From positions 3,286,001 to 3,350,000 of the forward strand of contig OZ253455.1 of assembly GCA_965261195.1 (NCBI GenBank): a DNA stretch of 64,000 bases, given 5' to 3'. The position numbers were made by a program, and so were the translations under genes. The notes under the pieces were generated by a model. It ran no database searches, had not been told where the DNA came from, and saw only the letters and a list, made by a program, of their open reading frames with translations. This DNA comes from Bin87 sp965261195. Its GTDB lineage: Bacteria > Chloroflexota > Dehalococcoidia > Lucifugimonadales > UBA3495. Of the stretch, positions 38,353-47,194 are shown in pieces (position 1 is the stretch's first letter; each line of letters starts with the position of its first letter).

Positions 38353-40359
38353 ATGTCTCGAACCGTAGTCGGCATTGATGTCGGCGGCACCTTTACCGAC
38401 ATCGCCGTCCTGGAAGACGGTCGCCTGAGCGTTCACAAACTGCCTTCAACGCCGGCCGACCCATCACAGGGCATCACCAGGGGAGTCGAGGACACGGGCG
38501 TCAATATCCACGATGCCGATTTCGTCCACGGCAGCACGGTGGCCACCAACGCTCTGCTGGAGGGTAAGGGCGGCCGCACTGCGCTGATTACCACGCTGGG
38601 GTTTGAGGATGTGCTCGAAATAGGCCGGCAAAATCGGGCCGACATTTATGATCTGAACATGGAGCGCCCAGCGCCGCTGGCTCCCTGGGAGTTGCGCTTC
38701 GGGCTGCCGGAGCGCATCGACTATACCGGCGCCATCCTGGAAGACCTGACGCCGGAATCGGTGCAGGCATTGCTGACCCTGCTGGAGCAGGCCGACGTGG
38801 ACGGCGTGGCGGTGTCGTTCCTGTTTTCCTTCCTGAACCCCGTGCATGAAGAAGCATTGGCCAACCGGCTGGCGGAGCTCCCAGGCCAACCATTCATCTC
38901 AATCTCCTCAAAGATTCTGCCCGAATTTCGGGAGTACGAACGCACCAGCACGGTGGTGGTCAATTCCTACGTGGGCCCGGTCATGGCCAGGTATTTGTCC
39001 CAACTGGAGGGAGCGCTGGGGCGCGGCCTGCGCATCATGCAGTCTTCGGGAGGCAGCATCACGGCCAGTCTGGCTGCCGACCAGCCCGTCCGCACTATCC
39101 TGAGCGGCCCGGCCGGCGGCGTGGTGGGGGCCTTTTACACTGGTATGCAGGCCGGTTACCCCGACATAATCACCCTGGACATGGGGGGCACGTCAACCGA
39201 TGTGTCGCTGTGCCCCGGACGCATCAAGGAAACCACCTCGGCTACGTTGGGCGGCTATCCGGTCAGTGTGCCCATGATCGAAATTCACACCGTGGGGGCC
39301 GGTGGGGGTTCAATCGCGCGGGTGGATTCCGGCGGCGCCCTGGTGGTGGGGCCGCAATCGGCCGGCGCTGAGCCTGGTCCAGCCTGCTACGGGCGGGGCG
39401 ACCGAATTACCGTTACCGACGCCAACCTCACGCTGGGACGGCTCCGCGCCGATGGTTTCCTGGGTGGCCGCATGACGCTGGACCGGGAACGGGCGGAAGC
39501 GCTGATGATTGACGTTGCCGCTGGCATTGGCGCATCGGTTACCGATGCCGCCCTGGGAATCATACGCGTCGTCAATTCCAACATGGAGCGGGCCATCCGT
39601 TCGATCTCGCTGGAGCGCGGCTATGATCCGCGGGAGTTTACCCTGGTGCCCTTCGGAGGCGCCGGCCCGATGCACGCCTGCGAGCTGGCCGGTGAGCTGG
39701 GCATCCCGCGCGTACTGGTTCCCTCGCATCCGGGCATATTGTCTGCCCTCGGAGTCGCCATCGCCGATGTGGTCAAGGATTACTCCCGAACCGTGATGCT
39801 GCGCGGCGGCGACCTGGATAAAATCCGGCTTGAGGAAGAATTCCACGGCATGGAACAACAGGCCCGTGCTGAACTTATGGACGAAGCCCTGCCGGTTGAT
39901 TCGATGACCGCCCGGCGCTTCATCGACGTGCGTTACGTCGGGCAGTCGTTTGAGTTGACCGTGGATTGCCCCTCGTTGTCCGGTCGCGGCGACCTGCGCC
40001 GAAGTATCTCCCGTGAGTTCTACGCCGCCCACCTGCAAAGGTTTGGCTACGCCGACCGTGCGCTGCCGATTGAGGTAGTTAACCTGCGTCTGAAACTGGA
40101 GCTGCCGGTGGATAAACCACAGCTGGAACCGGCTCCGTATGCCGGCGCCGACGCAGCCCACGCCGCTATTGGCGCGACTGAGGTGGTATTCGCCGACGGT
40201 CCGATGGTTACCACGCTGTACGACCGCGGCAGTCTCCAAACCGGAAACCGGATCGCCGGCCCCGCGCTGTTGCTGCAACTGGACACGACTATAGTCGTAC
40301 CTCCCGGCTGGGCCGGCCAGGTTGACCCCTACGGCAACCTGATTTTGGAGCCTGACTAA
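38353..40359 (+). CDS. hyuA: hydantoinase/oxoprolinase A subunit
   Basis: 668-aa ATP-dependent hydantoinase A/acetone carboxylase-type subunit. GIDVGGTFTDIAVL is the first phosphate loop of the ASKHA ATPase fold; FVHGSTVATNALLEGKGGRTALITT, ISSKILPEFREYERTST, ILSGPAGGVVGA and ITLDMGGTSTDVSL (second phosphate loop) follow, with PFGGAGPMHACELA in the C-half. Works with a B subunit in ATP-driven opening of hydantoins or 5-oxoproline. A matching B gene is about 4 kb downstream (44389-45972) with unrelated genes between, which is unusual because A and B are normally adjacent. The gene converges with a HEPN-like gene, overlapping by 4 bases. Confidence 0.93.
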   Translation: MSRTVVGIDVGGTFTDIAVLEDGRLSVHKLPSTPADPSQGITRGVEDTGVNIHDADFVHGSTVATNALLEGKGGRTALITTLGFEDVLEIGRQNRADIYDLNMERPAPLAPWELRFGLPERIDYTGAILEDLTPESVQALLTLLEQADVDGVAVSFLFSFLNPVHEEALANRLAELPGQPFISISSKILPEFREYERTSTVVVNSYVGPVMARYLSQLEGALGRGLRIMQSSGGSITASLAADQPVRTILSGPAGGVVGAFYTGMQAGYPDIITLDMGGTSTDVSLCPGRIKETTSATLGGYPVSVPMIEIHTVGAGGGSIARVDSGGALVVGPQSAGAEPGPACYGRGDRITVTDANLTLGRLRADGFLGGRMTLDRERAEALMIDVAAGIGASVTDAALGIIRVVNSNMERAIRSISLERGYDPREFTLVPFGGAGPMHACELAGELGIPRVLVPSHPGILSALGVAIADVVKDYSRTVMLRGGDLDKIRLEEEFHGMEQQARAELMDEALPVDSMTARRFIDVRYVGQSFELTVDCPSLSGRGDLRRSISREFYAAHLQRFGYADRALPIEVVNLRLKLELPVDKPQLEPAPYAGADAAHAAIGATEVVFADGPMVTTLYDRGSLQTGNRIAGPALLLQLDTTIVVPPGWAGQVDPYGNLILEPD

Positions 40360-40712
40360 AGGCCTTCCAACAAGCGGATAAAGTCAGCCATTTCCTGCTT
40401 CCCGTGGCTGATTTCGTTGCCGCCAGGCGGTCCCCCATAAAATCGCGAGTGGAACCAATTTGCCGATGTATAGTAGGTGTACAGAATGGACGGAGCGCCT
40501 TCATCATCAATCAAACGCATCACAGTTTCCGATAAATCACGGTGCGACCCATGGGGCCATCCGCGTCTTTCGGCAACCGCTTTGATGGCATGAGCGGCGG
40601 CGCCCCACAGTTTGTTGCTGGCTTCTTCCAACTCGCCCCGCTCTACCTCGTCATCCACCAATTCCAGAAAATGCCAACTCCGTTCAGCGTGGTAATCAAC
40701 GGCTGGTGTCAT
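40356..40712 (-). CDS. HEPN/PaREP1-like small protein
   Basis: 118-aa helical protein: HFLELVDDEVERGELEEASN, then KLWGAAAHAIKAVAERRGWP and a C-terminal part with YYTSANWFHSRFYGGP. This is the pattern of PaREP1-family HEPN proteins, which occur in many archaea and some bacteria and are of unknown function. The LWGxxxxAIKxVAxRRG core matches the protein at 10249-10710, so the window has two diverged members. No MNT nucleotidyltransferase is next to it, so a HEPN/MNT toxin pair is not supported. It overlaps the end of hyuA tail-to-tail. Confidence 0.7.
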   Translation of the reverse strand: MTPAVDYHAERSWHFLELVDDEVERGELEEASNKLWGAAAHAIKAVAERRGWPHGSHRDLSETVMRLIDDEGAPSILYTYYTSANWFHSRFYGGPPGGNEISHGKQEMADFIRLLEGL

Positions 40713-40810
40713 CGTGTGCCCTCGCTCTATAGTGATGCCGCAATGTACACTGCCACTGTCGGACTGTAAAGTCTTTTATCCCTGGTTCCCATTCCCCTGA
40801 TTTTGTGATT

Positions 40811-41623
40811 ATGATGGCTTCCTCCCTCTCTCGTCTGTCCGTCCTGGCGTGCTTTGCGCACCCGGACGACGAGGGGTTTGCGTCCGGAGGTCTGCTGGCG
40901 AAGCTGGCCGCCGGCGGCGCCCGCATCACGCTGGTTTGCGCTACCAACGGCGATGTCGGTGAAATCAGCGATCCGGCGCTGGCCACTCCCGAAAATTTGT
41001 GGCAGGTGCGGAAGCAGGAACTGCGGAATGCGATGGATATTACCGGCATCGCCGACGTGCGTTTCCTGGACTACCGCGACAGCGGCATGGACGGCACCGA
41101 CGATAACCGGCACCCGCGGGCCTATTGCAACTCGGACACCCCCAGCGTGCTGGAGACACTGGACAGCATCCTGCGCGAAACCAATCCCCACGTTGTGCTC
41201 ACTCACGACCCAACCGGCGGCTATGGTCACCCCGACCACAAAACCATGTCGGCCCACGCCACCGCTGCGGTGGCCCGCGTTTCCGACCCCGACGGCGCTA
41301 CGCCGTTGCTGTACTACGTGTGTTTTCCCCGCGACGTTTTCCGGCGCTGGTGGCAGGAGATGGCCGACCGCGACATAACACCGCCGTTTGCCGCTGAAGC
41401 CATCGACGAGCTGGGCACGCCCGACGACGACGTTACCACCACCGTTGACGTGATGCCGTGGGTAAAAGTCAAGCTGGACTCGCTGGCCTGCCACCGCACC
41501 CAGCTGCACGATTCAGGGCCATTCTCGCAGCTGCCCGAGGATGTGGTGGATATGTTGATGGGCACGGAGTTCTACCAGCTGGTTGCACCGGCGGGCGCGG
41601 TGGATTTGCTGGCCGCGCTGTAG
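40811..41623 (+). CDS. PIG-L family deacetylase
   Basis: 270-aa LmbE/PIG-L-fold zinc hydrolase that typically removes acetyl groups from N-acetylglucosaminyl lipids, thiols such as mycothiol precursors, or bacillithiol. The metal site is AHPDDEG near the N-terminus and GGYGHPDHKTMS in the middle; LVCATNGDVGE and RFLDYRDSGMDG are other family blocks. Start choice is uncertain: GTG 40805, ATG 40811 and ATG 40814 are in frame and none has a clear ribosome site. Substrate unknown. Confidence 0.9.
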   Translation: MMASSLSRLSVLACFAHPDDEGFASGGLLAKLAAGGARITLVCATNGDVGEISDPALATPENLWQVRKQELRNAMDITGIADVRFLDYRDSGMDGTDDNRHPRAYCNSDTPSVLETLDSILRETNPHVVLTHDPTGGYGHPDHKTMSAHATAAVARVSDPDGATPLLYYVCFPRDVFRRWWQEMADRDITPPFAAEAIDELGTPDDDVTTTVDVMPWVKVKLDSLACHRTQLHDSGPFSQLPEDVVDMLMGTEFYQLVAPAGAVDLLAAL

Positions 41624-41675
41624 TACCGGCAGCAAATCCACAGAGATAACACGTTTCGGACAATCGGGGGCTACA

Positions 41676-42095
41676 ATGACTCAAAAGCAATCAGCATCTG
41701 AGGATTGGATTATTCTGCCGGGTACTACCATCGGAGGTAAAGTGGGCACTTTCAGGGTTGATTTCACGATTCGGAATCGCAACACTAAGCAGCCGCAGTT
41801 GCTGAACGGATTGGTAGACACCGGCGCGTCATACACCGTCATCCCAGCGAGAATCCTGGATGATCTAGGCATCGAACGGGACGAAACGGAGCTGTTCAGC
41901 CTGGCCGATGGTTCCGTACAGGAGCTTGCCATCGGGCGAGCCGAAATGGAACTGCAAGGCCGCACCAGAGACGTTTACGTTGTCTTTGGCACTGACCGCC
42001 GTAAAATCCTGCTCGGAGCCATGGCGCTGGAGGCGTTTGCCCTGGCCGCTGACGCTAAAAACCAACGCCTGATTCGCGCCGAGCTGACGCTATAG
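41676..42095 (+). CDS. retropepsin-like aspartic protease
   Basis: 139-aa single-lobe aspartic protease. NGLVDTGASYTVIPARIL carries the catalytic Asp48 in a D-T-G-A motif, and KILLGAMALEAFALA is the second hydrophobic-Gly block. As in retroviral enzymes it should work as a dimer. The ATG at 41676 is chosen because the longer frame upstream runs through the end of the deacetylase gene. It is followed after 23 bases by a DNA methyltransferase gene on the same strand. Similar small clan AA proteins are common next to toxin or mobile genes, but its target is unknown. Confidence 0.85.
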   Translation: MTQKQSASEDWIILPGTTIGGKVGTFRVDFTIRNRNTKQPQLLNGLVDTGASYTVIPARILDDLGIERDETELFSLADGSVQELAIGRAEMELQGRTRDVYVVFGTDRRKILLGAMALEAFALAADAKNQRLIRAELTL

Positions 42096-42118
42096 GCAAA
42101 ACCACCGGAGTACCAACT

Positions 42119-43597
42119 ATGCCCGAAGCCGCCCCCAATCAGCTCTACTTCGGCGACAACCTGTCCATCCTTCGGGAGCATATCGCCGACGCCAGCGTTG
42201 ACCTGATCTACCTAGACCCTCCCTTCAACTCCAACGCTACCTACAACGTCCTGTTCCGTGAGCGCAGCGGCGACGAATCGTCGGCACAGATTACCGCCTT
42301 CGACGACACCTGGCACTGGAACTTTGAATCGGAGCACGCCTATCGGGAGGTGGTTTCCTACGGCCCTGCCAAAGTGGGGCAACTGCTGGCCGCCCTGCGC
42401 GCCTTCCTCGGCCAGAACGATATGATGGCCTACCTCACCATGATGGCCCAGCGGGTGATCGAACTGCACCGGGTCCTCAAACCCACCGGCAGCATCTATC
42501 TCCACTGCGACCCTACGGCCAGCCACTACCTGAAACTGCTGTTGGATGCGGTGTTTGGCAATCGGAACTTTTGTAACGAAATAATTTGGCATTACAGAAA
42601 ATGGTCCACTGGAAAATACACATTTCAAAGAAACCACGACGTCATACTGTTCTATTCCCGTTCTGCTAACCGAGACAGGATATTTAATCAACTCTATATG
42701 GAGCGTGCTGCCTCAACATTGAAAAGATTCGGCAATGCTCAAATTGTGTCCGGGCACGATGCCAGCGGCCGGCGTACCCCGTCGCAGGTCGAATCCCAGG
42801 AATCCCCAGGTGTAAGGCAAGATGATGTGTGGGAGATTGGGCGTGTAGCACCGATCAAACAATTGTTCCCAACTCAAAAACCGTCTGCGCTATTGGAGCG
42901 CATAATTACGGCGAGCAGCAACGAAGGAGATGTAGTTTTGGATCCATTCTGCGGTTGTGGAACGTCTATTCTTGAAGCTGAGAACTTGAACCGCCAGTGG
43001 ATTGGCATTGACATAACACACCTTGCCATCTCACTAATCCGCCACCGGCTGCACGACACCTTTGGCAACGAATTGCATCCCTACGAGGTAATCGGTGAGC
43101 CGGAGGACGTGGGCAGTGCCGGGGCCTTGGCCAAGCAGGACCGCTATCAGTTCGAGTGGTGGGCTTTGGGCCTGGTGGACGCCCGCCCGGCTCGGGACAA
43201 ACGCAAGGGCGCTGATAGCGGCATCGACGGCTACATCAACTTCTTCGACGACAACAGCGGCCGGCCTAAACGCATCGTCGTGCAAGTCAAAAGCGGCCAC
43301 GTCAACCGGGGTCAAATCGCCACCCTCAAAGGCGACATGGAGCGGGAAAAGGCGCAGTTGGGACTGTTTGTTACTCTCGATGAACCCACCCGCCCGATGT
43401 TGCAGGAAGCCGTGGCTGCCGGGTTCTACGAACCGGAGCATTACCCCGGCCAACAGTACCCGCGCCTGCAAATCTTAACCATCGACGAACTATTGGCCGG
43501 CAAGCCAGCCGAATACCCGCGAATGGGCCTGCAAACCACCTTTCGCCAAGCCCCTCGGCGGCGGCGCGCCGAAGGCCGGCAGTCGCCCCTCGCCTGA
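42119..43597 (+). CDS. DNA methyltransferase fused to a predicted PD-(D/E)xK nuclease domain
   Basis: 492-aa protein. The N-terminal part is a beta-class N6-adenine/N4-cytosine methyltransferase: catalytic DPPF at residues 33-36, GSIYLHCDPTASHYL, and the SAM loop VLDPFCGCGTSILEAENL at about 273-290. The C-terminal 130 residues look like an Mrr/VRR-type nuclease: GADSGIDGYINFF, then RIVVQVKSGHVNRGQ, a D...QVK arrangement. A single-chain modification-restriction enzyme is likely. G+C falls to about 40% (my count, 42541-42720) between stretches of 62-72% on either side, and rises again before 43100; this block spans the region expected to recognise the target sequence, suggesting it was swapped. 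Confidence 0.85.
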   Translation: MPEAAPNQLYFGDNLSILREHIADASVDLIYLDPPFNSNATYNVLFRERSGDESSAQITAFDDTWHWNFESEHAYREVVSYGPAKVGQLLAALRAFLGQNDMMAYLTMMAQRVIELHRVLKPTGSIYLHCDPTASHYLKLLLDAVFGNRNFCNEIIWHYRKWSTGKYTFQRNHDVILFYSRSANRDRIFNQLYMERAASTLKRFGNAQIVSGHDASGRRTPSQVESQESPGVRQDDVWEIGRVAPIKQLFPTQKPSALLERIITASSNEGDVVLDPFCGCGTSILEAENLNRQWIGIDITHLAISLIRHRLHDTFGNELHPYEVIGEPEDVGSAGALAKQDRYQFEWWALGLVDARPARDKRKGADSGIDGYINFFDDNSGRPKRIVVQVKSGHVNRGQIATLKGDMEREKAQLGLFVTLDEPTRPMLQEAVAAGFYEPEHYPGQQYPRLQILTIDELLAGKPAEYPRMGLQTTFRQAPRRRRAEGRQSPLA

Positions 43598-43696
43598 CTA
43601 ACAACCAGCGAAACCACGAATCGGAATCCATCGGCCAGGACGTGGCGAGTTTTAGCCCGCTGCCCCGGCCGTATGTTCCGGGCCGGGTTCGCCCAA

Positions 43697-44131
43697 TCAG
43701 ACCGGCTCGGCGATAAACACCGGGATCGTGCGTGATGTCTGTTCCTGGTATTCCTGGTAATTGGGAAATGCCGCCACCGCCAAGTCCCAAACTCGCGCTC
43801 GTTCCGGTGCGTCGGCAACCTCCCGAACCCGCATCGTGAATACCTCGGTTTGGTCCCGGATTTCTACGTTGGCGTCGTTCCGCAGGTTATAGACCCACAC
43901 CGGGTTCTTCGGCGCTCCTCCCCTGGAACCCACCAGCACGTAATTGTTGCCATCCTTCACACGCATCAGCGGCGTCTTGCGGATGGCGCCCGTCCTGTTG
44001 CCCTGGTTCGTAACGATAATTACCGGATAGTCGGTGTCGCGCAGCTGTGTCGCCTCGGTGCCGCCGCTGCCCTCGTAGCGTTCCACCTGCTCGCGCACCC
44101 AATCGGTGGGCGACGGTATGTATTCTGCCAT
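43697..44131 (-). CDS. deazaflavin (F420)-dependent nitroreductase family protein
   Basis: 144-aa split-beta-barrel protein of the Ddn/DUF385 type: DTDYPVIIVTNQGNRTGAIR, TPLMRVKDGNNYVLVGSRGG, PKNPVWVYNLRNDANVEI and a closing IPVFIAEPV. In mycobacteria, relatives use cofactor F420 to reduce quinones or nitro compounds. Presence of the family argues that the organism makes F420, but no F420 synthesis gene is in the window. It sits on the opposite strand between the methyltransferase and hyuB. Confidence 0.88.
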   Translation of the reverse strand: MAEYIPSPTDWVREQVERYEGSGGTEATQLRDTDYPVIIVTNQGNRTGAIRKTPLMRVKDGNNYVLVGSRGGAPKNPVWVYNLRNDANVEIRDQTEVFTMRVREVADAPERARVWDLAVAAFPNYQEYQEQTSRTIPVFIAEPV

Positions 44132-44388
44132 TGGTTGTCCTCCTGGTGTCGTCGTTGGAAACTAGCGGCAAAGTGTTGGCGCCGGATTTCCGGTCGATGC
44201 TCACTCGCCGTCAAGTCTCGCGCAATATGATACCCCGACTGGCTGGTTTACTCTATACGAACGGCCGGTATGCGAATGGTAAGCCGAGGAGCCGGAGCCA
44301 GATCGGAATCGCAGGGCAGTTTCGCTCAACGCGTGGGCGGGATGGCGGTTATACTACGATGGAATTTATTTCCGGAGAGCCATCCGCC

Positions 44389-45972
44389 ATGCCAGTCGAC
44401 GCAATCAGTCTCGAAGTTTTCAAGAATATGTTCATCTCCGTGTCCGAGGAGATGGGCGTGGCGTTGCAACGCACCAGCTACTCCACCAATATGAAGGAAC
44501 GGCAGGATTTCTCGTGCGCGCTGTTCAATCCGGCGGCGGAGATGGTGGCGCAGGCGGCGCACCAGCCGGTGCATCTGGGGGCCATGCCGGCATCGGTGCA
44601 GGCGGCGTTGCAAACATTCCCGCAAGGATTGCGCGCCGGCGACATCGTCATTCTCAACGACCCCTACATGGGCGGTTCCCATCTGCCCGACATTACGCTG
44701 GTGGCTCCGGCCTACGTGGAGATTGACGGCGCCCGGCAGTTGATCGGATACGTCAGCAACCGCGGCCATCATTCCGATGTGGGCGGGATGGCGCCGGGCT
44801 CGATGCCGCTGTCCACCGAACTCTACCAGGAAGGGCTGATTATCCCGCCGCTGAAGCTGTCACGGGGCGGTCGCATCAATCAGGAAGTGGTGTCGCTCAT
44901 CTGCCGCAACTCCCGCACGCCCGATGACCGTCGGGGAGACCTGGCGGCGCAGATTGCGTCCATCCGCGTTGGTGAAAAGCGCCTGACCGAGATTGCCCAA
45001 CGCTACGGCCTGGCCGATACCCACGAGCACATGAACGCGCTGCTGAACTATTCGGAGCGTTTGACCCGGCGGGCCATCGTTGAGATTCCCGACGGCGTGT
45101 ACGAAGTTTCCGACTACATGGATGACGACGGCCAGAGTGAAGAGCCGGTGCTGATTCACGTGACGGTCACGGTGGCCGGCGACCGGATGTCCATAGATTT
45201 CACCGGCACGGCTGGGCAAAGGCCCGGTTGCATCAACGCGCCACGGGCAGTTACGGTTTCAGCCTGCCTGTATGTCGTGCGATGCGTGGTCGGCAGTGAA
45301 GCGCCGGCGAACCAGGGCTGTTTGCGTCCGGTTGACATAATCACGCCGGTTGGCAGCCTCGTTGACCCACAGCCGCAGCGTGGTGTCGCCGGCGGCAACG
45401 TGGAAACGTCGCAACGCATTACCGACGTGCTGTTGTCCGCGATGAGCCAGGCCCTGCCCGACCGCATCCCGGCATCGTCGCAGGGCACCATGAACAACAT
45501 GATTATCGGCGGCCACGACATATCCCGCGACCGGCCCTATGTGTACTACGAGACCATCGGCGGCGGTATGGGCGCACGTCCCGACCAGGACGGTATCTCC
45601 GGCATCCATACCCACATGACCAACACGATGAACACTCCGGTGGAAGCGCTGGAGTTTGCCTTCCCGCTGCGTTTGCGTCGTTACGCTCTGCGGCGCGGCT
45701 CCGGCGGCGACGGTTTGCATCGGGGTGGTGATGGTCTGGTGCGGGATGTTGAGTTCCTCAGTCCGGCCCGCGTTACGGTGCTGTCGGAGCGCCGCCGGTT
45801 CTCCCCGCCCGGCTATCACGGCGGACACCACGGCGAGCGCGGCGAAAACGTGCTGCTGAAGGGTGGCTACGAGGAAGTCATACTGGCCGGTAAGGAGACT
45901 CTCGACGTGGATGCCGGCGACATCCTCAGCATCCGCACGCCCGGCGGCGGTGGCTGGGGCGCCCCGGATTAA
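44389..45972 (+). CDS. hyuB: hydantoinase/oxoprolinase B subunit
   Basis: 527-aa hydantoinase B subunit. ISLEVFKNMFISVSEEMGVALQ with TSYSTNMKERQDFSCALF, HLGAMPASVQAAL, GDIVILNDPYMGGSHLPDITLV, ISNRGHHSDVGG-like VSNRGHHSDVGGMAPGSMP and GGGMGARPDQDGISGIHTHM are family blocks. The ATG at 44389 is chosen for its GGAGAG site at 44374-44379; a TATACT box lies at 44350-44355. Partner of hyuA at 38353, with five genes in between. It ends in a long imperfect hairpin. Confidence 0.93.
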   Translation: MPVDAISLEVFKNMFISVSEEMGVALQRTSYSTNMKERQDFSCALFNPAAEMVAQAAHQPVHLGAMPASVQAALQTFPQGLRAGDIVILNDPYMGGSHLPDITLVAPAYVEIDGARQLIGYVSNRGHHSDVGGMAPGSMPLSTELYQEGLIIPPLKLSRGGRINQEVVSLICRNSRTPDDRRGDLAAQIASIRVGEKRLTEIAQRYGLADTHEHMNALLNYSERLTRRAIVEIPDGVYEVSDYMDDDGQSEEPVLIHVTVTVAGDRMSIDFTGTAGQRPGCINAPRAVTVSACLYVVRCVVGSEAPANQGCLRPVDIITPVGSLVDPQPQRGVAGGNVETSQRITDVLLSAMSQALPDRIPASSQGTMNNMIIGGHDISRDRPYVYYETIGGGMGARPDQDGISGIHTHMTNTMNTPVEALEFAFPLRLRRYALRRGSGGDGLHRGGDGLVRDVEFLSPARVTVLSERRRFSPPGYHGGHHGERGENVLLKGGYEEVILAGKETLDVDAGDILSIRTPGGGGWGAPD

Positions 45973-45976
45973 ATTT

Positions 45977-46061
45977 TTACCGGGATGGACAGGATGCACG
46001 GGATAAACAGGATTTCGATTTGTTATCCTGTCCATCCTCTGTATCCTGCTTATCCCGGTAA
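45977..46061. terminator. imperfect inverted repeat of ACAGGAT-type units
   Basis: Arms about 45977-46013 and 46025-46061, both starting from TTACCGGGAT on their own strand and made of repeated GGAT/ACAGGAT words. The arms pair imperfectly around an 11-base loop. It lies directly after hyuB and 20 bases before the glycosylase gene. Similar ACAGGAT-rich hairpins are scattered in many bacterial genomes, so it may be a dispersed repeat serving as a transcription end. Confidence 0.65.
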
Positions 46062-46081
46062 GTGATTTCGTAGCTTCTGAT

Positions 46082-46786
46082 ATGTACGATATTGTAAACG
46101 CCGCCACCGTTGCCGAAATACAGCAGCAGGTCATTGCCTGCCGCGCCTGTCCCCGCCTGGTGGAGTGGCGGGAAGAAGTGGCCCGTGTCAAACGGCGTAT
46201 GTATCGCGACGAACCCTATTGGGGCGCTCCGCTGGCTGCATTCGGCGACCCACAGGCCCGTTTGTTGGTGGTCGGTCTGGCTCCGGCGGCCCACGGCGGC
46301 AATCGCACCGGTCGGATGTTCACCGGCGACCGCAGCGGCGACTGGCTGTTTGGCGCGCTGCACCGGGCCGGTTTCGCCAACCAGCCGGAGTCAGTCCGCA
46401 GCGGCGACGGCCTGGAGTTGCAAGACGCCCTGATAACCGCCGCCGCTCGTTGCGCCCCGCCTCAGAACAAACTCAGGCCCGACGAGCTAACTGCCTGTCG
46501 CCCCTACATCACCCGCGAAATCCAACTGCTGGCCGACCTGCGGGTAGTGGTAGCGCTGGGCCGCATCGCCTTTGATGCGTTTCTGCGCGCGTATGCCGAC
46601 TCCGGCCGGGTGGCGCCCCAGCGAAAACCGCCCTTCGGCCACGCTGTTGAATCGCAGCTGCCGGACGGCGGCCCGCTGCTCATCTCCTGCTACCACCCCA
46701 GCCAGCAAAACACCCAAACCGGCCGGCTCACGCTGGAGATGCTGGATGCGGTGTTCCAGCGGGCGCGGGAGGTGTGTGGGGAGTGA
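46082..46786 (+). CDS. uracil-DNA glycosylase, family 5 (UdgB-like)
   Basis: 234-aa glycosylase removing uracil, and often hypoxanthine, from DNA. GLAPAAHGGNRTGRMFTGDRSG (written as GLAPAAHGGNR plus TGRMFTGDRSG) is the family 5 motif at about residues 65-86, which lacks the catalytic Asp of family 4 at this place; CYHPSQQNTQTGRLT is the DNA-binding motif near the end. Cys20, Cys23, Cys124 and Cys139 should hold the 4Fe-4S cluster. No ribosome site precedes the ATG. Confidence 0.92.
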   Translation: MYDIVNAATVAEIQQQVIACRACPRLVEWREEVARVKRRMYRDEPYWGAPLAAFGDPQARLLVVGLAPAAHGGNRTGRMFTGDRSGDWLFGALHRAGFANQPESVRSGDGLELQDALITAAARCAPPQNKLRPDELTACRPYITREIQLLADLRVVVALGRIAFDAFLRAYADSGRVAPQRKPPFGHAVESQLPDGGPLLISCYHPSQQNTQTGRLTLEMLDAVFQRAREVCGE

Positions 46787-46795
46787 TGCTATGAT
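46787..46795 (+). promoter_or_regulatory. extended -10 promoter for the PIN pair
   Basis: TGCTATGAT, a TGn-extended -10 box right after the glycosylase stop, 36 bases before the start of the small gene at 46832. AGGAG lies at 46821-46825. Confidence 0.5.
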
Positions 46796-46831
46796 AAAAG
46801 CCTATGATGTTCAGCAAGTAGGAGCAGTATC

Positions 46832-47194
46832 ATGACTCAGTTTGAAAGCTGCCGCCCAATCGAAGTAACCGGCCAGGTTCGGGGTGTGCAGATGAACCCG
46901 CCGGGCGAGGGCAACGGTGGCGGAACCTTCCAACTGTTGCTGGAAAACGGCGATATTATCGCCAGCCCTTACCTTGCGGAATGGCATCAGGACATCGCGT
47001 CGGCCCTACAGGCCAATGACATTTTTCTCATCAAGGTGAAAGGGATCGGCGAGCATTCTCCGGGCGGCCTACTGCGACGCATCGTGGAACCTGATTCTAT
47101 TACACGCTGCTGGGCCCCGGCCCCCAATCGTCTTTTCGAGACGAAAGCCCCGGGTTGGGAGTCTCTGCTGGGAACCCGCAGTAAGACCGAATGA
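46832..47194 (+). CDS. small protein, putative PIN antitoxin partner
   Basis: 120-aa protein of unknown family. The visible core is GTFQLLLENGDIIASPYLAE, then ALQANDIFLIKVKGIGEHSP and GGLLRRIVEPDS, which looks like a small beta-barrel with an alternating pattern. There is no AbrB, ribbon-helix-helix or Phd pattern of the usual VapB antitoxins. It overlaps the PIN gene by 4 bases (ATGA), the coupling typical of toxin-antitoxin pairs, and has its own promoter. Antitoxin is an inference from position alone. Confidence 0.6.
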   Translation: MTQFESCRPIEVTGQVRGVQMNPPGEGNGGGTFQLLLENGDIIASPYLAEWHQDIASALQANDIFLIKVKGIGEHSPGGLLRRIVEPDSITRCWAPAPNRLFETKAPGWESLLGTRSKTE

